Positions 8,791 to 18,315 of a DNA stretch of 64,000 nt are shown here, piece after piece (the first letter of the stretch is position 1; every line of letters starts with the position of its first letter). Both the position numbers and the translations under genes were made by a program. Source of the stretch: Linum tenue. Taxonomy: Eukaryota > Streptophyta > Magnoliopsida > Malpighiales > Linaceae. The notes under the pieces were generated by a model. That model made no database searches. It was not told the DNA's origin and was given only the letters and a program-made list of their open reading frames with translations. The DNA lies in contig CAMGYJ010000010.1 of NCBI GenBank assembly GCA_946122785.1, positions 48,505,134 to 48,569,133 on the forward strand, written 5' to 3'.

Positions 8791-10135
8791 AGCTAGCTAG
8801 GTTTGTTGGATTTGCATAGTTTCTGCTTTTGTTTACTACGTTACGTACGTCGATCAAGTAGAGTACTCAATGTATGTGTTCAAGGTTGTGTACCTGCTCG
8901 ATGAATAAAGGGGTTTTCTTTGCTCGATGAAACACCCATACCATCATTACGCTTTTGTTATGCCGAACTTTCGCTATCTTATTGGCTGCATAACCCTTGA
9001 TCATGCACTCTTACATGACCAAATCTGAGCTCTTAATTTTGAGTGGAACCAGAAGGATCCAGATATAACGAGTGAGAATTAAGGATTTTTTTTATTATTT
9101 TACCTGGTTTTCTTAATCGACTCTTACCTCTTCCGGAGTTCAAAATTTTATACAAATTAGATGGAGCGAGTTTGTTGTGATCCTGCAAATGGGATTCATT
9201 TTCAACATATTGCGATCGACAAACAAAATTTCATACCATTCGTTACCACCTTCGTTTTTAACACGAATTTTGGGGGGGGGAAAAATTGCACAGATGGAAC
9301 GTGTTCATCGTTATTTATTCAATCTACAAATTTATGGAGAAAAAATACAGCACCAAAATGTATCACCCTGATATAGGAATGGTAACTGATGCCTGATGAT
9401 CATACACACGATGATTAATGTGGTAAATTACAGTTCGTATATTCCTGATATTAAAGCCTGAGAGCCTGCAGGCCAGCTATAGTACGTATAAGTACCTGTT
9501 GTCGCCGGCTAGCAAAATGGGACATATTGGTCGCCAATCCGTTTACCCCTTCCAGTCCCGGTCATAAGAACCATATTCATGCTTAAAGATAGCCCGGCCA
9601 GTAGGGGTGGTTATACGGTCCGGTCCGGTTAAATTGGCCCAAATTGATTCGGTCCAGTCCGGTCTTTTCGAAAATATAAGGACCAAATATTGGATTGGAT
9701 ACAGTCCGGTTTTGATCCGGTCCGGTCCCAATTCGGTCTTGATTTTATATTGAGTTTGTGGAAATTTGAGTGGCCTAAGGCCTAAAAGGGTGAGGAGTTG
9801 GTTAAGTTTTGTACTAACTGCAAAGGTTTGTGATCGTTTATGCTAATTACCCTTAAGTTTTGGGTGTTAAGCTCTTTTATCCGGTCTTTATCCAGTTTTT
9901 TATTCGGTCCCGAACGGTTTTTTACCACAAATCTAAGCCAAAAGATTGGATTGGATTGTTTACTATCCGGTCCCGGTCCGATCTCGGTCCGGGTTATACG
10001 GTCCGGTTTCGGGTAAAACCAAAAAACCCGTACCAAATAGCCAGCCCTACCTGCCAGACTGGACAAAAATTGTTGTAGTACTAGTTCAGTCTTCAGTGTT
10101 TACACCACCTCAACTGTTGCATCATTATATTGGCT
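8791..10135. other. Gene-free block between array genes 1 and 2
   Basis: It begins with the displaced 3' flank of gene 1 (GAGTAGAGTACTC..., AATAAA at 8904-8909). The rest is non-coding and colinear with 31219-32280 and 36355-37701. It contains a G9 run (about 9272-9280) and the CCGGT-rich insertion described separately. Two overlapping short open frames near 9161-9376 recur in the paralogous blocks but have no recognisable domain. Confidence 0.65.
9601..10050. mobile_element. Non-autonomous CCGGT-rich insertion (MITE-like)
   Basis: 450 bp starting GTAGGGGTGGTTATACGG and ending in the partial inverse (GCCAGCCCTAC). It is full of GGTCCGGT motifs. The related block at 32205 has the uninterrupted site (TAGCCCCGCCAGACTGG), and the block at 37148-37613 has the insertion at the same place. 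The superfamily is not certain because the target duplication is unclear. Confidence 0.7.
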
Positions 10136-10316
10136 GAACCGCACCGCCTTCTTTGTATTCATCTGCACGCCCCGTTCCTGAGCAGACTGATTCCTTCACT
10201 CTCTTCTCGATTATGTCTTCATCGTCGAACAAAACAATGTTAATCCAACTGCCTGTGCGTGCCAAACTCTGTTAGCCTCTCTCGTGATTCTCGAGCTGCC
10301 GAAGTCGAGTATATAA
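10136..10316 (+). promoter_or_regulatory. Conserved upstream module and TATA of array gene 2
   Basis: GAACC-GCACCGCC (a small duplication of the core) at 10136, then TTCATCTGCA and AGACTGATTC; TATATAA at 10310-10316, 91 bp before the ATG. Confidence 0.65.
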
Positions 10317-10406
10317 GGGCGGCGATCCATCCATCAACCATGCACCTCCACCCCAACAAAAAAGAAGAGCAAAAGTGATCAGGAGTGGGGGAGTAGTGAA
10401 GAATTA

Positions 10407-10816
10407 ATGGCGAAGAGGATGTCAACAGAAGCAGTAACCACGGTTACTACTACCCTTGTGCTAGCAATAATTTGCACCATGTTTTGTTCCCTGCCGGCGG
10501 TGAGCTGCTTCAATGATCAGCCATGCCATGGAAGTGACAGCACAGGGAGGTGCAGCCTGGATCCGCTCCCTGCGCCGTCAGCTGACCGTCAAGGTTCCAT
10601 ATTCCATGGCTTTTCGGGAAATGTATTTCAAGCCGGCAGCATCACGGGTTGCTACAAGAGGGATTTTGCGTACGCAGATGGTAGTCAGGTCACAGCGGCA
10701 GCCTATTTTAGTTGCGACGACGCGCCTAGCGACGACTGCCGTGACTGTTTCGAAACAGGCTTCGCCCTCCTGGAACAAGGGTGTCAAGGCCGAGCTGGAG
10801 GAACTGTCTTGTTAGA
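10407..10816 (+). pseudogene. DUF26-like array gene 2, 3' end cut off by a LINE
   Basis: The first about 136 codons match the intact gene at 37966 closely: the signal peptide (MAKRMSTEAV then a hydrophobic stretch), the first Cys residues, the C-X7-C-X2-C core and GC.GRAGGTVLL. After GTVLLD the sequence turns into a T run (10820-10832), the poly(A) tail of a LINE in the opposite direction. The conserved KCCVRYE..Y..FC end is missing and reading continues into LINE sequence to 11189. The N-glycosylation site GNITGC of the sister gene is GSITGC here. The promoter is intact, so a transcript may exist, but a folded protein is unlikely without the last three cysteines. Confidence 0.85.
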
Positions 10817-12296
10817 TAATTTTTTTTTTTTTGGCATAGATATGGATCGTTTTAGATATTACAAGACACTCGACAACCAAACGCGACAGTCGACAAGTAG
10901 TCGAACTGTCGATGAAAGGGCATTAGAAGCCACTAAATGGGCAGCCCTGTTGTACAACCGAGGAGTAAAATTACAATCAAAAAAACTGAACATCGCTGCC
11001 ACCGAACAAATCTCCTCCAAGATCGCACCTCCCGTTCCATGGTTCACATCCTTCATCCTTATCCTGCGAATCAATGGCTGGCAATCTCCACAGAAATTGA
11101 CCGAACTAAATCCATGTGACACACACCAGTTAACCGCATCACGAAGAGCTAATAACTCTGAAATAAAAGGTTCCGACACACCTGGGTAATACCGCCCAAA
11201 GGCGAACAGCACCTGACCAGTGTTGGCGAACCCGACAAATCCGATGCTGCCCCCTGCATCCTGCTTCCAAGCTCCATCGAACCGGACCAGGACACCATCT
11301 GTTGGGCATACCCCGGCAGGTACCTGAGCCTGTGCTGCCTGGCCAGCTCCCATCCGCGACCGAGACGCCCCACCGCCAGCTCTATGAAGTGTCAAAGGCG
11401 CAGTGGCATGCTGCCACTCTTCAACCTGCGCACGGAATTGACGAAACAGAGCGCTCCCCATGTATTGGACGTTCTTATGAAGTGCCCAGCAGCGAGATTT
11501 CCACACTCGCCAACAAATAAAAACTACATCAGCAATCTCAGACTTTGAAAGATGGCAAGAGAAAAATAAAGCATTCCAGCAGTCCGACGGTGCCAAACCT
11601 TCCAGCCTTCTGCGTAAATCACCCAGTCCGGCAAGTACCCAAAGTTCTACAGCGACCCTGCAATGAAGGAAGGAATGGGCAATAGTTTCCGCGCCATGGG
11701 AGCAGATCGGACATTCACTATCAGCGACCAGCCTCTTAACTTGTAACACCGCGCGCACGGGAAGGAAGCCGCGGACCACTCTCCACCAGAAGAACTTCAA
11801 TTTAGGTGGAAGTGGCAAACTCCATAGTAACTTCCAGAACCTGCAATCATAAGGCAACGGAGTAGGAGGATGGGCAGCTAGCATCTCATCAGTAAGAACG
11901 TGGTACCCGGTTTTGACCGTATACTCCCCAGTTGGGGAGTAATGCCATATGAGCTTATCTTGAGAGACCTGCATGGGAAGCGGGATAGATAGAATTAATG
12001 CCACCGACTCGGGCATGAACAGACTTGTCAGAAGGTCCACGTTCCATGACCGGGAAAATGGGCAAATGAGTTCCGAGACAAACACAGGACAAGAAGTAAT
12101 ATGCGGTAGCAGCAAGGGAATGGAGGGAGGGTTCGAGGGGATCCACTTATCTGCTAAAACCTGAACAATAGCCCCATTTCCAATCCGCCAGCGGAGACCC
12201 CGGACTAGAAGGTCCCTCCCGGCTAATATTCCTTGCCAAGCCCAGGATGGCCTCGGCCCCGGAGTCGCCTCCAAGAATGAAGTACGTGGATGGTAT
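10817..12296 (-). mobile_element. 5'-truncated LINE (L1-type with RNase H)
   Basis: Minus-strand non-LTR element. Its poly(A) tail is seen as a T run at 10820-10832, next to a coding region that ends at 10859. The 5' end is lost at about 12296, where sequence changes abruptly into the upstream region of array gene 3 (CTTGAGCAGACTGATTC, as at 42731). The two flanks do not match one continuous locus: the paralogous block has about 4.3 kb between the equivalent points (about 38377 and 42730). The insertion therefore came with a deletion, or was followed by one. Confidence 0.85.
10859..12296 (-). pseudogene. LINE ORF2 C-terminal part (zf-RVT and RNase H)
   Basis: About 480 residues remain of a much longer ORF2. 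From the N side: the post-RT region (SWAWQGILAGRDLL, GLRWRIGNGAIVQVLADKWIP), the zf-RVT domain (FWKLLWSLPLPPKLKFFWW, then C.IC..GAETIAHSFLHC) and an RNase H fold (RFDGAWKQDAGGSIGFV, SELLALRDAV, DCQPLIRRI). Endonuclease and the RT catalytic core are absent. An ATG-initiated frame extends to 12355 but its first codons belong to the array-gene promoter. Confidence 0.85.
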
Positions 12297-12409
12297 CTTG
12301 AGCAGACTGATTCTTCCACTCTCTTCTCGTTCGGTCTTAAACAATGCGAAACCAACCCTGTAGCCTCTCGATATCGTGAATCTCAGAGCCGCTGAAGTCG
12401 ATTATATAA
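12297..12409 (+). promoter_or_regulatory. Truncated upstream module and TATA of array gene 3
   Basis: Only the part from CTTGAGCAGACTGATTC onward remains. The GAACCGCC and TTCATCTGCA boxes present in the identical gene at 42946 were removed at the LINE junction. TATATAA is at 12403-12409. Confidence 0.65.
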
Positions 12410-12508
12410 CGAGATCAACAAGATCCCACAACCCATCCATCAAACACTTCCATCCCAACAAAAAACAAAAAAAAAAAGACAAGTGTACGTGGGAGTACTG
12501 AAGAATCA

Positions 12509-12964
12509 ATGGCGAGGATGTCAGCAGTAGTAACGGTTACTACCCTTCTGCTAGCAATTTGCACCATATTTTGTTCGCTGCCGGTGATGATCAGCTGCTA
12601 TGATGCTCAACTATGCGAAGGAAGTGACAGCACAGGGTGGTGCAGCCTGGATTCGTTCCCTGCGCCGTCAGCTGAGCGTCAAAGTTCCATATTCGATGGC
12701 TTTTCGGCAACTGACTTTCAAGCCGGCAACATCACGGGTTGCTTCACGAGGGGTTTTGTGGCCGACGATGGTAGCCGGCTCGTAGTGCAAGCCTATTTTA
12801 ATTGCGACGGCACGCCTAGCGGCGACTGCAGTGACTGTTTCAGAAGAGGCTTCACCCGCCTGGAAGACGGGTGCCAAGGCCGAGCTGGAGGAACTGTCTT
12901 TTTAGGGAACTGTTGTGTAAGGTACGAGACAGCTTACGACATTTGCCACCTAGTACGTAACTAA
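12509..12964 (+). CDS. Secreted cysteine-rich protein, divergent DUF26/Gnk2-like (array gene 3)
   Basis: 151 residues, identical in protein sequence to the gene at 42946. Signal peptide of about 30 residues (MARMSAVVTVTTLLLAICTI, ending near MISC). The mature region carries CYDAQLC, GRC-type third Cys as GWC, the glycosylation site GNITGC, the core C-X7-C-X2-C (CDGTPSGDCSDC), GCQGRAGG and CCVRYETAYDIC, with the extra tail HLVRN. Start ATGGCGAGG as in other members. Secretion to the apoplast is likely; biochemical role unknown. It has lost the distal promoter boxes to the LINE, so its expression may differ from that of its twin. AATAAA at 13520-13525. Confidence 0.82.
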   Translation: MARMSAVVTVTTLLLAICTIFCSLPVMISCYDAQLCEGSDSTGWCSLDSFPAPSAERQSSIFDGFSATDFQAGNITGCFTRGFVADDGSRLVVQAYFNCDGTPSGDCSDCFRRGFTRLEDGCQGRAGGTVFLGNCCVRYETAYDICHLVRN

Positions 12965-13092
12965 TGAGCTATGGTAATCGATGATGGTTGGCTCATCATG
13001 GAGCATCGTGGATCCTATAGACTATAGTTATGGTGATGAGAACTGATGACGTGTCATTTTGAAAACGCTGGAATCGATCCTATAATTACTAA

Positions 13093-13444
13093 GGGGTCGT
13101 TTGGAAGTTGCGATTGTTAAATAGATGCATTGTTGAGAATGCATGTATAATATTATACATGTATTGTGGAATTTGATGCATTGTAGAATACAACGTTTGG
13201 TATGTGTGATTGTGTATGTAGCATCAGCTAAAAACTGAGACAAAACAATCTCAACTCAACTATCTCAACAATCACAACTAAAAGTTGAGATATAACAATC
13301 ACTCAAAATGAGTGATAGTTTCTGTCACATCACAGAAACAATCCATGTATTGTTTCTGCTAAAAAAACAAAAAAATGATGCATTGTAAACAATACATGCA
13401 TAATGACAATCTCAACAAAACTATCGCAACTTCCAAACGACCCC
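13093..13444. mobile_element. MITE with TAA target duplication (PIF/Harbinger-like)
   Basis: 352 bp. Terminal inverted repeats GGGGTCGTTTGGAAGTTGCGAT / its complement at the far end. TAA is duplicated at 13090-13092 and 13445-13447. The twin locus at about 43519 has the empty site ATTACTAAGTCGC, which proves the insertion and its borders. The 3-bp TAA target and GGG..GTTTGG ends fit PIF/Harbinger (Tourist-like). Confidence 0.9.
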
Positions 13445-13544
13445 TAAGTCGCATATGGTAGGTGGCTTTTTGTACTAGAGTATAGTCAATGTGTTGAAGG
13501 TTGTCTACGTTACTCCATGAATAAAGAGGTTTCTCTTTCCGTTA

Positions 13545-14188
13545 TAATTATACAGTACTATCATGGTTTAAGAAATTATATCGTCTCGGTCGCGGTCCGA
13601 CTGGAAATACAGGATACAGGACCCTAAATAATTAGACGTCACCAGAACGCTTCTACGTAAATTCGCAGTTTTTATAACTAATGTAGTTAAAACCACACTT
13701 TAAAGTTTTCACTTATGATTTTACGCTTCTAGATCACCAAAATGCTTTTACGAAGAAACACGCTTTTGACTACATTAAGTTGTTAACTATACTATTATTT
13801 ATATATTTATTTCAAAAATAATTAATTTTTTATATATTTATAACTGTTAACGTACTATTAAACGCCACATTAGCTCATAGAGGAAGTAAAACACACATAC
13901 GTATATTATACGCAACTTTCCCCGTACCATATTTTACTAACTATGATTGGGAGATGTTTCGATAATTAATCTCATACCACATGCTAACACGCACCCTCAA
14001 ACGAAAACCAACTCATGCGAGCTTGAAGATTGCAATAGTCCGAAATCGTCGTATCTTATTACTGAATTCGGTGGAAATTATTGTATCCGATTACTGAAAC
14101 TACAAATTAAAAAAGATTTATATAAAAATTACAATGACGTCCTCTCACTCTCGTAGTTACCCTATTACTAATACCGAAAATGCATAAC
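13545..14188. other. Gene-free AT-rich stretch with a copia LTR relic
   Basis: 13545-13768 is colinear with 45136-45367. After that it is AT-rich. From about 13940 to 14188 it resembles 21330-21615: a degraded copia LTR in minus orientation (ATCTTATTACTGAA..., AATTACAATGACG). No gene seen. Confidence 0.5.
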
Positions 14189-15324
14189 TGTTTACACCAT
14201 AAATTTTGTCTTGTACCACATTGGTGAGTTACAAGATAATCAAGGAGTTTATAAGGTCACACCCATTATAACAATTAATGTTGTTTAAATTGGGCCTTAT
14301 GGATATTGATTTTAAGTCCAAGTCACTAGCTCATTAATGAGCATGGACATGATTCAATAAGTGACATGGGCCTCTCGTAAGAGGTCATGCCATGCCACGA
14401 GATGGCATGAAAATTTCTAAGTATGAGAAGTCCATGGCCATGAATGAAGAGGCCATGCCGCCCCATGGCCAAGGCCTAATGACTGAAAATAAACTAAGTC
14501 TGGAAGAGGTACATGCCACTTCAAGGAGAAGCACGTGTCGCCTCACGAGAAGGGGCATGGACGCAAGAAAAGATACTAAGTATGAGAGGGCCATGTTGTG
14601 TCACGAGAAGGGTCACAAACATGACTGAGAAGTCCATGGCCGCGAATGAGGAGGCCATGTCGCCGTATGAGCCAAAATATACTAAGTCTGAGAAGGCCAT
14701 GCCGCCTCATGAGAAGGGTCATGTGCATGATTAAGAGGTCCATGGCCGTGTCATGTGATGGCCATGGACGCGAAGCAAGAAGAATTAGAAATGATTGAAA
14801 ATACTAAGTATGGAAAGTCCATGCCACCTCACGAGGATGGCCATGGACACGAATGAGAAGGTCGTGGTGGTGGAGCATTATATCACTAGTGACTAAGTCC
14901 GAAGAAGGCCATGGACATGAGTAAGAAGTCCATGGTCGTGAGACAAGAAGGCCATGGACATGAGTAAGAAGTCCATGGCCGCGAGACAAGAAGGCCATGG
15001 ACATGAGTAAGAAGTCCATGGTCGCGAAGCAAGAAGACCACGACCCCCTTTGCGAGACACTACATGCTCGTCAAAAGACTAGCATGGCACGAGATTCAGA
15101 ACAAGACCAGGCGAGGCAAGATACACTCCAAAACCCACGACGGTTCCAAGAGAGGCACCTAGGTGGTTGAAGGAGTAACCACCACTCCGAGGAAGCAAGG
15201 AGCGGTTCTTTTTGGGAGTTGTCCAAGAGGCGGTTTATTACCGAAGAAGGAGGAGCGGTTCTTTGTAGCAGTTATCCAAAAAGCGGTTTTCTATGGCTTT
15301 TAGTTTTTTGGAGCTCTCAATGAA
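14189..15324 (+). repeat. 5' LTR, internally deleted and 3'-truncated
   Basis: Matches 18316-19561 with few mismatches, minus a deletion between CTATGGC and TTTTAG. It is rich in CCATGG palindromes and contains a 43-bp unit repeated about three times from 14904 to 15032. Confidence 0.88.
14904..15032. repeat. 43-bp tandem repeat inside the LTR
   Basis: Unit starts at 14904, 14947 and 14990 (GAAGGCCATGGACATGAG...). The same array is present in the right LTR at about 19032-19160. Confidence 0.85.
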
Positions 15325-15329
15325 ACTCG

Positions 15330-17450
15330 TTGACAGGACCAGCTTTTGCTTGGTACGTCAACTTGCCGTCTAACTCCATCCAGACTTGGCAACAGATGGA
15401 ACAAGTCTTCCACGCTCAGTTTTACAGATCTGAGCCCGAGGTGTCCATGGCTGACTTGGCGCGTATGCGCCAACAACCAGGGGAATCGGTTGAGCATTTC
15501 TTGACTAACTTCAAGAATGCACGTAACCGTTGCTTTGTTAATTTGACGGAGAGGGAGTTCGCCAAGCTGGCACAAGGGGGTTTGAGTTTTAAACTAAGGA
15601 AGAAATTCCAAGATAGGCAGTTCTCTGATTTATTTCAACTCATGTCTTGTGCCGTGAGGTATGAGTCTCTTCTACATGAGGAAGAGAATCGTAGGAGTGC
15701 ATCAAGGGGATCATACTTCCCAAACTTAGACTATACCATCAATCATATTGGACACGAGGCCAATGAGGTTGAGGTAGACTTGGCTGAGATAACTCCAGGA
15801 AAGCCATACATATGTGCTTCTTTGTCTAAAGTGGAAGAGGGACCACAAGGGGGGAGACCCAATCGTGCTCCCATTCAGCCAAGGAAGTACTCTTTTGACG
15901 TCTCCAAGGCAGACTTGATTTTTGACCAACTCTATAAGGATGGTCAAGTCAAGTTGACAGGGGGGCATGTCTTTCCCTCACTCGAGAAATTAAAAGGGAA
16001 AAAGTATTGTAAGTGGCATAATAGCATGTCACATGCCACTGATTCTTGTGTGGTATTCCATAATGTCTTGCAGGATGCCATTGAAAAGGGACGTATCAAG
16101 TTCCCTGAAGCAAAGAAGGATGCCATGTTGGTGGACACTGATACGTTCCCCAAGGTGCTTGGCATCAACATGGTCAACCCAGACTTCTCCAAAGTCGAGT
16201 TACCACGCTTCAAGCTGGTGTTGGATACAACACCGCCTCGAAGGAGAGCCAACGTGGTTTTCGACCAAGGAAGCTCGTCATGTACCAAGCAGGCTAGCCT
16301 GGCCGCAATGATGACTGATGAAGTTGAGAAGTTGTGTGCTCATTGTAAGAAGAGTTTTAAGGTTGACGAAGAGAAGTCGAGATGTCCATCTGGGGCGCAG
16401 GTGGTTTCCAAGAAGCCACATCAACCCAAAGCCTCACATGCTTGTGATAAACATACTAATATGGCTAAGTCTGGACATGCCGGCATGCCACCAACCACTT
16501 GTAGTGGAAATTGGGGCATATCTAACAAGTCACGACGTAAGAAAGCCATAAAAGGTTATTGCAGATTTGAAAATTTGGCTAATTATGGACAACGTGTATC
16601 CAAGAAGTCATATGAAGTCCAAGCCACACATGTTTGTGATAAGCATGCTAGTTTGGCTAAGTCTGGACAAGAGGGCATGCCACCAATCATCAACAGTGGA
16701 CATGAGGTCAAGTCCAACAAGAAAAAATGTGGGAAAGCCAAAAAGAGTTCTCGTAGTCTTGAAAATTTAGCTAAGTATGGGAAAGGAGGCATATCACTCA
16801 CCATAAATAATGGAGTTGGGAGCATGTCCAAGAAGCTAAATGAATTTCAGCCTACACATGCTTGTGATAAGTACACAAGTTTGGCTAAGTGTGGACAGGG
16901 GGGCAAGTCCATGTCCAGGAGTAGTAAGTACATGCCATCAATCATGAATGATGGCCATAGGGGCATGCATAAGAAGGTATCATACGCACAAACCAGACAT
17001 GGCCTCACAAAGAACAAAGGATGGTCGTGTGCTAAGGGTAGGGGCCAACAGGGTTTGGAGGTTGAAAGACAAAGTCAAGTGGGCCACATGGGTGGTCGCC
17101 AACTTGTCAAGACTGGACATCGTCTCCAACAACATGAGGAGAGTAAGCATGTCTCAACCATGAGGAAACCAAGGCAGAGGAAAGCCCATGGTCGTCTTAA
17201 CATGTCAAGCGATGTGGCTAAAGCATATGAGCATGAGACCCCATGTAAGGCCACCAAGGCAAGACATACCGACCATATACCACCTACTGGTAAGCTAGAA
17301 GATTCAAAATTAATGTATGGAGAATCATGTTCCATGGAGGAAAAGAAGCATGTGGTATATGGATGGCTTGCATGTTTTAATCCATGGACTTGGCAGTGGG
17401 TGTACACCTTTGGCGCATTAGTTGTTGCCAGAGGCGATGGAGAGCAGTGA
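15330..17450 (+). CDS. gag-like protein of the non-autonomous element, N-terminus missing
   Basis: About 706 codons open from 15330, but there is no ATG at the start: the frame begins at the deletion junction after a TGA at 15321. The first 120 residues are a Ty3/gypsy-type Retrotrans_gag domain (GPAFAWYVNLP..SIQTWQQMEQVF..QF, then QQPGESVEHFLTNF). A CKWHNSMSHATDSC motif near residue 225 is the usual gag/protease junction of Tat-like elements. From about residue 335 onward there is no known domain, only a Lys/Ser-rich part with diverged repeats (H.CDK..S.AKSG..GMPP..., three to four times) that ends in a Trp-rich tail. No protease DTG motif was seen. Confidence 0.75.
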   Translation: MTGPAFAWYVNLPSNSIQTWQQMEQVFHAQFYRSEPEVSMADLARMRQQPGESVEHFLTNFKNARNRCFVNLTEREFAKLAQGGLSFKLRKKFQDRQFSDLFQLMSCAVRYESLLHEEENRRSASRGSYFPNLDYTINHIGHEANEVEVDLAEITPGKPYICASLSKVEEGPQGGRPNRAPIQPRKYSFDVSKADLIFDQLYKDGQVKLTGGHVFPSLEKLKGKKYCKWHNSMSHATDSCVVFHNVLQDAIEKGRIKFPEAKKDAMLVDTDTFPKVLGINMVNPDFSKVELPRFKLVLDTTPPRRRANVVFDQGSSSCTKQASLAAMMTDEVEKLCAHCKKSFKVDEEKSRCPSGAQVVSKKPHQPKASHACDKHTNMAKSGHAGMPPTTCSGNWGISNKSRRKKAIKGYCRFENLANYGQRVSKKSYEVQATHVCDKHASLAKSGQEGMPPIINSGHEVKSNKKKCGKAKKSSRSLENLAKYGKGGISLTINNGVGSMSKKLNEFQPTHACDKYTSLAKCGQGGKSMSRSSKYMPSIMNDGHRGMHKKVSYAQTRHGLTKNKGWSCAKGRGQQGLEVERQSQVGHMGGRQLVKTGHRLQQHEESKHVSTMRKPRQRKAHGRLNMSSDVAKAYEHETPCKATKARHTDHIPPTGKLEDSKLMYGESCSMEEKKHVVYGWLACFNPWTWQWVYTFGALVVARGDGEQ

Positions 17451-18315
17451 CGTTGGTCACTCCTTGTTATCTTAAATAAATAAATATCATATATATTAAT
17501 TAACAAATAAAAGCCAATCATGGCTATATAAGAAAAAATAGAGAGAAAATAACAAAGTGAAAATCTTGAGTCGGAGTTGTTAGACTTCGACATAAAGATC
17601 TTACCACCAAGTCGTATTGATGGCTTGGCATGCCGAGCCATATATCAGATCATGCCATGCCATGTCGTTTTGTTCCAAATAGCCACATGTTTGAGTGACG
17701 ACCCTTACATGAGGGGTATGGTGCTTTGAAGATGAGTGATGGCTAGCCACGTAAAGGATTAGAAAAAATTCCAAGTGTTATTGAACCCCATGGTCATGGA
17801 CTCATGGAAGAGATGCAACTTGGTACTTGTCCTAGTTACTCGTTGTGGCTAAGTAATTTACTTAAGAAAAAAAGAGTTGACCAGCACAAGGACAAGCTAA
17901 TTTCTGGGCTACGCATCTCTACTGCGAAACATCCAAGGAGAGGGATATGATTTTGTTAAATTAATTCTCTTCATTGGCTGAATTAATTAATTGGCCTCTT
18001 CTCGTTTGTACAAGAAGAGAAAAATAATGAATTATTTCATTGTTCCTCTCGAGTTGGCTCATAAGCTGACTAAGACCAGGTTTTTCTTTGTGAAGCCAAA
18101 TTTGGCTAAGTAACGAGAGCTGGCTTGCCATCTAAGATCAATTTGAGATTAGTGTGGTGCGACCACATTCAGTGCCATGAGAATTGTCAAGTATTTATGT
18201 TCTTTATGTAGGGTCCTTGCTTTGCAAGGGTGGCCAGTCAAATGGTTAAGGAATTGAAGTTGGTGTCAAACTACTTAGTCCATATTTCTTATGCACTAAG
18301 TAGTTGGGGGGCATT
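17451..18315. other. 3' non-coding part of the gag-only element
   Basis: No coding sequence recognised. It ends in TAGTTGGGGGGCAT, the polypurine tract, directly before the right LTR. Confidence 0.7.

Noticed and set aside
9161..9376. Two overlapping short frames conserved in the spacers (also 31579-31990 and 36710-36943)
   Set aside because: Both frames are equally open, have no domain or initiation context, and are conserved only by recent block duplication.
10407..11189. 260-codon frame as a real long DUF26 protein with a new C-terminus
   Set aside because: The last about 120 codons are antisense LINE sequence after its poly(A) tract; the conserved final cysteines are lost.
14392..15019. 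Several open frames in the LTRs of the gag-only element (also 18641-19147)
   Set aside because: They come from CCATGG-rich tandem sequence in both LTRs and have no domain content.
14904..15032. 43-bp tandem repeat considered as a CRISPR-like array
   Set aside because: Units are adjacent with no unique spacers, in a plant LTR; it is a plain tandem repeat.
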